A stretch of DNA of 64,000 bases, taken from the NCBI GenBank assembly GCA_902826685.1, contig CADEFT010000002.1, positions 62,001 through 126,000 of the forward strand, written 5' to 3'. Source of the stretch: an uncultured Acidobacteriota bacterium. Its GTDB lineage: Bacteria > Acidobacteriota > Terriglobia > Bryobacterales > Bryobacteraceae. Every line of letters starts with the position of its first letter. Position 1 is the stretch's first letter. The position numbers were made by a program, and so were the translations under genes. Positions 9,390 through 16,929 of the stretch are shown here, one piece after another. The notes beneath the pieces were generated by a model. The model saw nothing but the letters and a program-made list of their open reading frames with translations. It ran no database searches and had not been told where the DNA came from.

Positions 9390-12300
9390 ATGAGCTACCT
9401 GATCGGTCAAATATTCGTTTGCATGCTGGCCGCGGCCGCGCTCGGCGTGCTGACCGGATGGCTTCTGCGAGGTTGGCCCGCCCGCCGCGCTTTGGAAGAA
9501 ATGGACGGCGAGCACAACCGTACCAAGGCGATGCTCGCGTCCCGTTCCGAACAATTGACTCTGACCGAGCGGGAACTGAACGCAGCCAATCAGAAGGTGG
9601 CCACGCTCGAACTGGATGCCAAGCCCGCCACTCCACAGGAAGCCGCCGCGCGGGAAAAAGCACGGGCCGAAAGGGACTCCGAACTGGGGGCGTTGCGCAA
9701 GACCATCGAAGCCCGCGACGCCGAGATCCGTTCCATGACCGAGCATCACCGCCAGGCCCTGGCGGGCAAGGATACCGAACTGGCAAAGCTGCTGGACCGG
9801 CAGAAGGTGCAATTAGAGGAACAGGCCGAGGCGCTGCGCAAGGAACTGGCGGCCAAGCCGCTGGCGGCGGGATCGCCGAGCGAGTTGGAAGCGATGGCGG
9901 CGGCGCGAGCCAAGGAGATCGAAGCGCTGCAGAAGCGCCTGGGCGAACAGGCCAAGCAACTCGCGGAAAGAGAAGCTCAATCCCGCGAGGCCGAGCCGCT
10001 CCGCAAGCGCGCGGCCGAAGCTGCCAGGCAAATCGAACAGCGCGACTCCGAACTGGCCGCGGCGCGCAAGGAACTGGCGGCGGTAACCTCCAAACTCGCC
10101 GCCTCGGTGGCCAAAGAGGAACTGACGAAGTTGAACGGCCAGTTGCAGGCCGCCAAGTCGGCGATCACCGAGCGCGACGGCCGCATCGCCGGTCTCAAGA
10201 AGGATCTTTCGGCCGCCGAGTCGAAACTTTCAAACGCCTCCGGTTCGAAGGACGAACTGACCTCGGCCGCCAAAAAGCTCGAGACCCTGCAGGCGGCCGC
10301 CTCCGAGCGCGACACCGAAATCGCGGGCTTGCGCCAGGTCAATGAGCAATTGTCGGCCGCCACCAAGCGGGAAGAGTCGCGCGCCGCTTCCCTTCAACAG
10401 CGTGTGGATCAGCTCTCCCGGCAGGTGGAGGAGGCGGGTGCCGTTCGCGAGTCCATCGCCGGCATGTCGGCGGAAAAGCAGAGCCTGGCGTCGCAGTTGG
10501 CCTCGCGCGAACAGGAACTCGCCTCGCTGCGCGGGCGTGTGAAGGAACTCGAAACCGAGATGCGGTCGGCCGTTACCGATCGCGATACGGCCGCCACCGG
10601 CAAGGAAGGAATGGTTCGCGAACTGACCGTGCAGTTGGCCGCCGCCCAGCACGGCGCCAGCCTCGCTCAGCAGTTGCGCGAGCAGGTGAACGCGTTGGAA
10701 CGGCAACTGGCCGCTTCCATCGCTGAAAAGGAGGCGCGCACGGCGTCCCTGACGTCGCGCCTGCAGGCGGCGGTCGCCGATCGCGAGACGCAGGTCCACA
10801 GCCTGCAGGCGCAGATCGCCAAGGTGGACGAATCGCTGCGCGCGGCGGCCCAGGAGAAGGAATCCACTATCCGCCAGCTCAACCAGCGCATCGCCGCGCT
10901 CGAAGACGAGAAGTCGGCTTCCAGCGCCGGGCTCGAACAGCGCGTGACCGAGTTGCAGCATAAAATGCTGGTGGCCGAAGCCGAAAAGAGAACCGCCATC
11001 GAGCAGTTGTCCCGCCAGATCGAAACGGCGCAAAAGGAGCGCGAGCAGCACGAGGCCCGCCTCACGCAGGTTCAATTGCAATTGGCCGCCGCGGCCGGCG
11101 CTCATGAACAACAGGCGGCCGATCTGCAGACGCGCCTGGCCGAGAGCGAGCGCAATTTCGCCACGCTCGGTTCAGAGAACGACAGCCGCATGGAACGGCT
11201 CACCCGGGACCTGGCGGCGGCCACCGCCGAGCGCGATCGCACCGCCGGACAGCTCCGCCAGCAACTCGCCGAAACGTCGAAGGCTCTCGAAGCGGCCGTC
11301 GCCGACCGCGAGTCGCGCATCGACCAGGTGACGCGGCAATTGTCGGCCGTCGCCCAGGAACGGGATGCGCAGGCGGCGGCGTTGCGCGCCCAACTGGCCG
11401 ATCTCGAGCGGCGTCTGCATGCGGCGATCGGCGAGCGCGAAAACCGTATTCAGCAGCTCGCCACCGAACTGACCTCGACGGTGGCCGATCGCGACGGCAA
11501 GCTCGCCGCCTTGCAGGGGCGTTTGACCGAGGCTGAGAAATCCCTGCAGGCCGCGCTTGAGGACCGCAACGATCAGATTCATCAATTGCGTGCGCAACTG
11601 GCGCTGGCCGCCGAGAAGGAATCGCAGCTTGAAACCATGCGCGGCACGCTCCAGGAATCCGAAGGCAGGCTGATGGCGGCCTCGAGCGACGGCAGCGCCA
11701 AGGATACACGGCTCGAAGAACTGACGCGGCAACTCGCCGACGCCGCGTATGAACGTGAAATTCAAGTGAACGCGCTGCGGATTCAGTTCACCGAGATGAA
11801 GAAGTCGCTCGAATCGGCAGTAGCCGACCGCGACGACCGCATCCAGGAATTTACGACCAAGCTCGCCGAGACCACCGCCGATCGCAACGCGCAGTTGGCC
11901 ACGCTGCAAAGCAGGCTGGCCGAAACCGAGTCGAAACTGGCCGCCGCCGCCGCCGACCGCGATCAGCGCCTGCGGCAGTTCACCGCCTCCATCGCCGAGA
12001 AAGAGAAGCAAGCGGCGGCGCTTCGGGCGGAGGCCGCCGAGCGCGAAGCGCGTATGAATCAGGAGATCGCCGGGCGCGACCAGCGCATTGAAAAGCTGAC
12101 CGCGCAGCAGGCCTCGGCCAACGCCGAAAAGGACGGCCGGATCCGGCAGCTCAGCGGCAAAGTGGAGGAAGTGCAGCGTTCGCTCGAAGCGGCAACGGCC
12201 GAAAAAGGCGCCGTCATTGCCCGTCTGACCGCGGAGGCGAACGGTCTTCAGGACGAGATTCGTGGACTGCAAGCCTTGAAGGAAGCGGAAGTGACCGCGC

Positions 12301-13343
12301 TCACCCGCCGCCTGACCGCCGCCCTCGGCGAGCGCGCCGACGAAACACACTACTTCCAGTCGCGGCTGGCGGGCCTCGATCATCATTTCAAGGCGACTCT
12401 CGACGAGCGGGAGGAGGAGATCGCCGGCCTCGGACGCCGGGTCGAAACCGTATTGGCCGAAAAGGAGGAGCAGACGGCGCAATTGAACGGACGCCTGGCC
12501 AGGATCGAAACCGAGACGAAGTCCGCGCTCGCCGCGCGCGACTCGCGCATCAGCCAGTTGGGCGGCACCATTCATGAGTTGGGCGAAGCGGTCACTCAGA
12601 AGGAAGGTGAGATTGAGCGGTTGAAACACCGCGCCGGTGAGAAGGAATCGCAGATCGGCTCCATGCGCACACGCCTGGCGGAAGTCGAAGCCTTCGTTCA
12701 CGACACCATCGCCGATAAGGAAGCGCAGATTCAATACCTGAGCAATCAACTCGCCTCCACGGTTTCCATCAAGGACAACGTGATCGACAGCCTTCACGGC
12801 CGCCTGGGCGGTCTGTCGGGCGAACTCGACAAACTGCGTCTGCAGTATTCGGAGCTGCGAAAGGGCTTTGAAACCACGATCGGAGTCAACGGCGCCGAAA
12901 TCGACCGGCTGCAGAACAAGCTGGAAGAACTCTCCGCGTTCGAGGCCACCATGGAACTCAATCGCAACCTGGCCGACAAGCGGATCGAGTACGACCCCGC
13001 CGCCCGCGCGCTGACACCGAAGAGCGTCGGCGTGCTCGATAGCATCATTCCCCTGCTGCAGCGCAATCCCACGGTGCCGCTTGAAATCGGCGCCCATACC
13101 GACGACAGTATCGACTTCTGGAGCAGTCTGGAAGCGAGCCGGGCCAGGGCGGCGCTGGTGAGGGACTATCTGGTCACCCACGGCGTCGACGACACGCGGC
13201 TGACCACGGTGGGATACGGCTCCGCCAACCCCACCGGCGACAACAAAACCGAGGAAGGCCGACGCGCCAACAATCGAATCGAGTTGCGGCTGCGCGCCGA
13301 GCAGCAGGCACCGAAAGCGCGCACGATGGCTAAGAGCGCCTAG
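9390..13343 (+). CDS. giant coiled-coil protein with C-terminal OmpA domain
   Basis: 1317 residues. One N-terminal transmembrane helix (about 5-25) is followed by roughly 1150 residues of almost unbroken, charged, Ala/Glu/Gln/Arg-rich helix without prolines, then an OmpA-type domain (about 1199-1302). The OmpA domain keeps key residues: IGAHTDD for the ligand Asp loop, SRARA, and GRRANNRIEL with the conserved Asn/Arg. This implies an inner-membrane anchor and a peptidoglycan-binding end. The middle contains a tandem repeat of about 43 residues (11139-12040). AAAGGA lies 7 nt before the ATG. SMC-like or myosin-like matches would be coiled-coil similarity only. The function is unknown; an envelope spacer or tether is inferred. 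Confidence 0.85.
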   Translation: MSYLIGQIFVCMLAAAALGVLTGWLLRGWPARRALEEMDGEHNRTKAMLASRSEQLTLTERELNAANQKVATLELDAKPATPQEAAAREKARAERDSELGALRKTIEARDAEIRSMTEHHRQALAGKDTELAKLLDRQKVQLEEQAEALRKELAAKPLAAGSPSELEAMAAARAKEIEALQKRLGEQAKQLAEREAQSREAEPLRKRAAEAARQIEQRDSELAAARKELAAVTSKLAASVAKEELTKLNGQLQAAKSAITERDGRIAGLKKDLSAAESKLSNASGSKDELTSAAKKLETLQAAASERDTEIAGLRQVNEQLSAATKREESRAASLQQRVDQLSRQVEEAGAVRESIAGMSAEKQSLASQLASREQELASLRGRVKELETEMRSAVTDRDTAATGKEGMVRELTVQLAAAQHGASLAQQLREQVNALERQLAASIAEKEARTASLTSRLQAAVADRETQVHSLQAQIAKVDESLRAAAQEKESTIRQLNQRIAALEDEKSASSAGLEQRVTELQHKMLVAEAEKRTAIEQLSRQIETAQKEREQHEARLTQVQLQLAAAAGAHEQQAADLQTRLAESERNFATLGSENDSRMERLTRDLAAATAERDRTAGQLRQQLAETSKALEAAVADRESRIDQVTRQLSAVAQERDAQAAALRAQLADLERRLHAAIGERENRIQQLATELTSTVADRDGKLAALQGRLTEAEKSLQAALEDRNDQIHQLRAQLALAAEKESQLETMRGTLQESEGRLMAASSDGSAKDTRLEELTRQLADAAYEREIQVNALRIQFTEMKKSLESAVADRDDRIQEFTTKLAETTADRNAQLATLQSRLAETESKLAAAAADRDQRLRQFTASIAEKEKQAAALRAEAAEREARMNQEIAGRDQRIEKLTAQQASANAEKDGRIRQLSGKVEEVQRSLEAATAEKGAVIARLTAEANGLQDEIRGLQALKEAEVTALTRRLTAALGERADETHYFQSRLAGLDHHFKATLDEREEEIAGLGRRVETVLAEKEEQTAQLNGRLARIETETKSALAARDSRISQLGGTIHELGEAVTQKEGEIERLKHRAGEKESQIGSMRTRLAEVEAFVHDTIADKEAQIQYLSNQLASTVSIKDNVIDSLHGRLGGLSGELDKLRLQYSELRKGFETTIGVNGAEIDRLQNKLEELSAFEATMELNRNLADKRIEYDPAARALTPKSVGVLDSIIPLLQRNPTVPLEIGAHTDDSIDFWSSLEASRARAALVRDYLVTHGVDDTRLTTVGYGSANPTGDNKTEEGRRANNRIELRLRAEQQAPKARTMAKSA
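11139..12040 (+). repeat. in-frame tandem repeat, 43-codon (129-bp) period
   Basis: Units start at 11139, 11268, 11397, 11526, 11652, 11790 and 11919. Their lengths are 43, 43, 43, 42, 46 and 43 codons, plus a decayed last unit. Each unit follows the plan AExxxxLxAAxADRxxRI, a QL-rich segment, AERDxQ, then LRxQL. The protein pattern is kept but the DNA is divergent, so these are old duplications held by selection on the helix. Confidence 0.8.
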
Positions 13344-13489
13344 TCCTTCGCGGGGCAGGGTACTGGGCTTAACGGCGCTTTCGTTTCACTGGGCCTCCCT
13401 TTATCCTTCTCGCAGGCCAGTGCTAAACCAGACCGGTTCGTATTCCATCAACTTCGATCGATTCGGCTGGGGCCCGGTCCTGTTGCGGA

Positions 13490-13510
13490 GCGCCCTCTTC
13501 GTGAGGGCGC
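13490..13510 (+). promoter_or_regulatory. hairpin covering the ribosome site of the HlyD-like gene
   Basis: GCGCCCTC (13490-13497) pairs with GAGGGCGC (13503-13510) around loop TTCGT. The only Shine-Dalgarno-like bases before ATG 13515 (GAGGG, 13503-13507) lie inside the right arm. There is no T-tract. This could limit translation. An alternative GTG start at 13560 would move the hairpin further from initiation. Confidence 0.45.
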
Positions 13511-13514
13511 CGCA

Positions 13515-14663
13515 ATGAGGCTGATCATCCGAACGAATTCCGCCGGGGAGAACGCTGCCGTGCGTATCGCCAAAACCATTTCCTACCTGATCATCGGACT
13601 TGCCACGGCTTCGGCCCTGGCGCGTGTCCTGTCCGCCGCCACTCCTTATAATCCGCAGACGGCGCTAAAAGGCTTCGTGAAGCCGGCGCGGTCTACCGGC
13701 ATACACGCCGAGATTCCCGGCCGCGTTTCGTCGGTGCTCGCCGCGCCGGGCGATCTGGTGCAGGCGGGCCAGGTGCTGCTTGAAATGGAAGACGACGAAG
13801 TCGTCACCATCACTGAAGCGGCCCGCATCCGCTTTAACCGCGCCCGCGACGTGCTGGCGACCATCCAGCGCCAGGGAGCCACCAGCATTCCCTCCGAGAT
13901 TCAGCAGGAGCGGTATCGAGTCGCTCTAAAGACCTGGGAAGGCGCGCAAAAGCGGCTGGGCGATTTCAGCATCGCCGACTACGACACGGCCCTTCAGAAC
14001 GCCCGCAATCGTCTGGACCGCGTAAAGGGCCAGAAAGACGCGGGCAAAGACCAAATCGACCGCGCCGAGCGTGTGGTGCGCCGGGAAAACCGCGCCATGG
14101 ACTTCGCCCGTGAGCGCGCTTCGCGCCTTCGCGACGAAGCCGAACTGGCCGACGGGCGGCTCAAGATCGAAAAGCTGCGTCTCAAACTGAATGAGACCGG
14201 GGCGCTCGGGCGTGCGCGCGCCGCCTACGAGGATGCGATGCTCGAACTGCGTGCCGCCAATCAGCGCGCCTCCCGGCTCCGCATCACGGCTCCTCGCGCG
14301 GCGACGGTCTTAAGCGTTCCCGCTCTTCCAGGCGATCGCACTTACCCTGGCGCGCCGCTGCTTTTCGTCGCCGATCTGACTTCTCTTGAAGTGGAAGTGC
14401 CTGTCTCCGCACGCCAGGTGTCGATGGTCAAGGCCGGCGATCCGGTGACGGTGCATCTACCGCTCGATCCGGCCATTGACCTCGCCGCCACGGTCAGTTC
14501 CGTGTCGCCGGTGCCCGATCCGCAAAGCCACGCCTACCCGGTGCGCATCAAGATCGGCAATCCGAAGCCAGGCATGATTCTCGCCGGGCTCGATTGCGCG
14601 GTGAACTTCGCCAAGGTGGCCGATGCGCAGAAGTCGTGGTGGCGGCGGATGCTGGGGATTTAA
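13515..14663 (+). CDS. HlyD/membrane-fusion-protein family adaptor
   Basis: 382 residues. The N-terminal signal or anchor is near residues 20-40 (YLIIGLATASALARVL). A split lipoyl-like hairpin follows: HAEIPGRVSSVLAAPGDLVQAGQVLLEMEDDE then, after the coiled coil, ASRLRITAPRAATVLSVPALPGD. Between them lies an alpha-hairpin (about 95-245). A beta-barrel region ends the protein. Such adaptors link an inner-membrane exporter (ABC or RND) to an outer-membrane channel. No transporter or TolC-like gene is adjacent, so its partners are elsewhere or it has been recruited to the coiled-coil envelope block. The start could be ATG 13515 or GTG 13560; the latter gives a cleaner signal peptide. Confidence 0.8.
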   Translation: MRLIIRTNSAGENAAVRIAKTISYLIIGLATASALARVLSAATPYNPQTALKGFVKPARSTGIHAEIPGRVSSVLAAPGDLVQAGQVLLEMEDDEVVTITEAARIRFNRARDVLATIQRQGATSIPSEIQQERYRVALKTWEGAQKRLGDFSIADYDTALQNARNRLDRVKGQKDAGKDQIDRAERVVRRENRAMDFARERASRLRDEAELADGRLKIEKLRLKLNETGALGRARAAYEDAMLELRAANQRASRLRITAPRAATVLSVPALPGDRTYPGAPLLFVADLTSLEVEVPVSARQVSMVKAGDPVTVHLPLDPAIDLAATVSSVSPVPDPQSHAYPVRIKIGNPKPGMILAGLDCAVNFAKVADAQKSWWRRMLGI

Positions 14664-14729
14664 CGGACCCGCTCGCTTTCGCCCGCTCCCTCTTTCCGGT
14701 AGGCTGCACAGCCCCGCAAGGAGGGCGCG

Positions 14730-14757
14730 GGAACTTTCCTCCAGCGCGTGGAGTCTA
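14730..14757 (+). promoter_or_regulatory. ECF (sigma-E-type) promoter, probable autoregulation
   Basis: GGAACTT (14730-14736) is followed after exactly 16 bp by GTCTA (14753-14757). This fits the GGAACTT-N16-GTCTA form used by many RpoE-like sigma factors. The expected start point is near 14764, leaving a leader of about 48 nt before the GTG of the sigma gene. It suggests the ECF sigma factor drives its own operon. Confidence 0.65.
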
Positions 14758-14811
14758 TGGGTGCAGGGACGGGCAGGGGAAGGCGTAGAATGGGAAGCGA
14801 GGGCGTGAGTC

Positions 14812-15465
14812 GTGACGAGTCGAACATCCGCGGATAGTCGTTTTGACAACGGCGCCCCGGAAGAACCGGCGCTGGCCGATGGTCTGCGCGCGGGCTCCGA
14901 AGACGCCTATGAAGCCCTGATTTCGCGATACCAGCAGCCGGTCTTCAACCTGGTATACCGGTTGCTTGAGGATCCCGGCGATGCGAGCGACGTAGTTCAG
15001 GAAGTCTTCCTCAAAGTTTTCCGGAACGTGGGTTCGTTTCGCGGCACCTCCAGCCTGCGGACGTGGATCTACCGCATCGCGGTGAACGAAGCCCACAATC
15101 ACCGGCGCTGGTTCACGCGCCACCGCCGCAACCAGGTCGGTCTTGAAACCGAGGACGACTCGGCGCGCCACTGGCAGGAGGTGTTGAGCGACCACAGCCG
15201 CTCCGCTTTCGATCTGGTGTCGGACGCCGAGACGCGGGCCATCGTGGAACAGGCGCTGGCGGACGTGAATCCGGCATTTCGCGCGGCCGTGGTTTTGCGC
15301 GACCTCGAAGACATGAGCTATGAGGAGATCGCCGAGGTGTTGCAGGTCTCCCTGGGTACGGTGAAATCCCGGATTCTGCGCGGCCGCGAAGCCCTGCGAA
15401 GGAATCTGGAAGGGCGGGTGGCGTTGGGTTCCGGCCTCGAATGGGCGGCCCAACCCGCCGAGTAG
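14812..15465 (+). CDS. ECF RNA polymerase sigma factor (RpoE-like)
   Basis: 217 residues. Sigma region 2 (about 25-95) shows YEALISRYQQPVFNLVYRLL, DVVQEVFLKVFRNV and TWIYRIAVNEAHN, for core binding and -10 recognition. Region 4 (about 145-205) has the helix-turn-helix MSYEEIAEVLQVSLGTVKSRI that reads the -35 element. A variable, acidic linker lies between them. The GTG start gives a short Ser/Asp-rich lead. Six bases separate its stop from the anti-sigma gene, so the pair is an operon. A matching promoter lies upstream at 14730-14757. Confidence 0.93.
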   Translation: MTSRTSADSRFDNGAPEEPALADGLRAGSEDAYEALISRYQQPVFNLVYRLLEDPGDASDVVQEVFLKVFRNVGSFRGTSSLRTWIYRIAVNEAHNHRRWFTRHRRNQVGLETEDDSARHWQEVLSDHSRSAFDLVSDAETRAIVEQALADVNPAFRAAVVLRDLEDMSYEEIAEVLQVSLGTVKSRILRGREALRRNLEGRVALGSGLEWAAQPAE

Positions 15466-15471
15466 AGCATT

Positions 15472-16173
15472 ATGGAGTTTCCCATCGTGTCGAGAAAAAC
15501 GCTGGCTTGCTGGAGGGCGGGACGGAAGCTTTCGGCCTATGCCGATCGCTCGCTGGCCGGGGCGGCGCGGGAATCGGTGACGGCGCATCTGGCCGAATGC
15601 GGCGAGTGTGCGGCGCGTGCCGAGAAACTGGTTCAGGCTCGCGAGATGCTGCGGACGCTCGGCCACGTCAAGGCTCCCCGGGAACTGACCACGTCGCTTC
15701 GCATCATCGCCTCGCGGGAGCGCGCCCGACGGGTTTCCGGCAATCCGCTGTTCGATTTCGAACCGCTGTGGATGCGCATGCGCAATTGGATGCAGCCCCT
15801 GGCGCTTCCTTTTGCCGGTGGAATCGTCTCCACCCTGGTTCTGTTCAGCATGCTGGTGCCCGGCTACGACGTGAGCGTGCGCGCGGCGAGTCCGGCCGAC
15901 GTTCCCACGGCCTTCTATACCGATCCTTCGGTGAAGACCATCGCTCCGTTCGCGTTCTCTTCCGACGAACTGGTGGTGGAACTGGCCATAGATGAGCAGG
16001 GCCGCGTGGTGGATTATCATCTGCCGAACGGGCCCGCCAGCGCTCCGCTCCGCCGCGCCATTGAGAACAGCCTTCTGTTCACCACCTTCACCCCGGCCAT
16101 GGCTTTCGGCCAGCCGACTTCGGGCCGCGTCCGGCTGTCGTTCCGGCGCAGCCACATCGAAGTCAGGGGCTGA
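15472..16173 (+). CDS. zinc anti-sigma factor with TonB-C-like C-terminus
   Basis: 233 residues in three parts. The N-terminal zinc anti-sigma domain (about 10-65) has the H39-x3-C43-x2-C46 motif (HLAECGEC), which clamps ECF sigma factors. One transmembrane helix lies at about 110-130. The outer part (about 160-233) reads VVELAIDEQGRVVDYHLP...LRRAIENSLLFTTFTPA...GRVRLSF, closely following the TonB C-terminal plan (strand, DExGRVV, helix, FxPA, strand). It would place the sigma-binding part in the cytoplasm and the TonB-like fold in the periplasm. The gene directly follows the sigma factor. The TonB-C similarity is from pattern only. Confidence 0.8.
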   Translation: MEFPIVSRKTLACWRAGRKLSAYADRSLAGAARESVTAHLAECGECAARAEKLVQAREMLRTLGHVKAPRELTTSLRIIASRERARRVSGNPLFDFEPLWMRMRNWMQPLALPFAGGIVSTLVLFSMLVPGYDVSVRAASPADVPTAFYTDPSVKTIAPFAFSSDELVVELAIDEQGRVVDYHLPNGPASAPLRRAIENSLLFTTFTPAMAFGQPTSGRVRLSFRRSHIEVRG

Positions 16174-16922
16174 CCGGACTGGGACGCCGACTCGGTCAGC
16201 ACTTCCTCATCCGGCAAGCCACACTGGAGCGCATCGCGCGAGCCGCCTGCCCGGAGCGCGAGCCGCTGGTAATCGAAATCGGTCCGGGCAAGGGCGCTCT
16301 CACCGCTCACCTTCTGACTCACGCCGCTCGTCTCATCGCCATCGAACTCGACTCGGGTATGGCCGCCGCCTTGCGGACGCGCTTCGCTGTTCCCGGCTTT
16401 GAACTCGTCGAGAGGGACGTACTCCAGGTGGACCTGGCGCAATGGGGTCCGGCGGTGATTGTGGGCAACCTGCCGTATTACATCACGTCGCCGATTCTCG
16501 AACGCGCGCTGGCCGCCGCGCCCACGCGAGCCGTGTTTCTGGTGCAGAAGGAAGTCGCTCTGCGACTGGCCGCCAGGCCCGGCACGCGCGACTACGGCTT
16601 TTTGAGCGTGCGCACGCAGGCTTCGGCGGAAGTGGAGATCCTGTTCGACGTCCCGCCCGCCGCGTTTCACCCGCCGCCCAAAGTGGATTCGGCCGTCGTG
16701 AGGCTCACTCCGAAAGGCCAACCGCCGCCACGGGAATTTCTTGAATTCGCCGGGCTGTGCTTCCACCTCAAGCGCAAGAACCTGCGCAACAACCTGGCGC
16801 CGGTTTACGGGCTGCTGCCGCCCGATCGACTTCCCGAAGGCACGCTGCGCGCCGAGCAGCTTTCCCTTGAGGAACTACTCGCCTTGTGGCGGCGTCTGGC
16901 GGAGCCGCACCCGATATACTGA
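16170..16922 (+). CDS. rsmA: 16S rRNA dimethyladenosine transferase, apparent CTG start
   Basis: RsmA/KsgA methylates A1518 and A1519 of 16S rRNA late in 30S assembly. The full domain needs the frame from 16170: LGRRLGQHFLI, SAM motif I EIGPGKG, the acidic loop ELD, and catalytic motif NLPYYIT, followed by the C-terminal helical part (about 175-250). Length is 250 residues, as expected. No ATG, GTG or TTG occurs in this frame between the stop near 15995 and ATG 16359, which would remove the LGQHFL and SAM motifs. CTG at 16170 overlaps the upstream TGA as CTGA, like the common ATGA coupling, and is the best start. CTG at 16179 is also possible. Confidence 0.9.
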   Translation: MTGLGRRLGQHFLIRQATLERIARAACPEREPLVIEIGPGKGALTAHLLTHAARLIAIELDSGMAAALRTRFAVPGFELVERDVLQVDLAQWGPAVIVGNLPYYITSPILERALAAAPTRAVFLVQKEVALRLAARPGTRDYGFLSVRTQASAEVEILFDVPPAAFHPPPKVDSAVVRLTPKGQPPPREFLEFAGLCFHLKRKNLRNNLAPVYGLLPPDRLPEGTLRAEQLSLEELLALWRRLAEPHPIY

Positions 16923-16929
16923 AAGTTTC

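Noticed and set aside
11172..13181. 669-residue open frame on the minus strand opposite the giant coiled coil
   Set aside because: Long antisense frames are expected in GC-rich, helix-coding DNA; the plus-strand protein has a membrane helix, repeats and an OmpA domain, and the antisense product has no recognisable feature.
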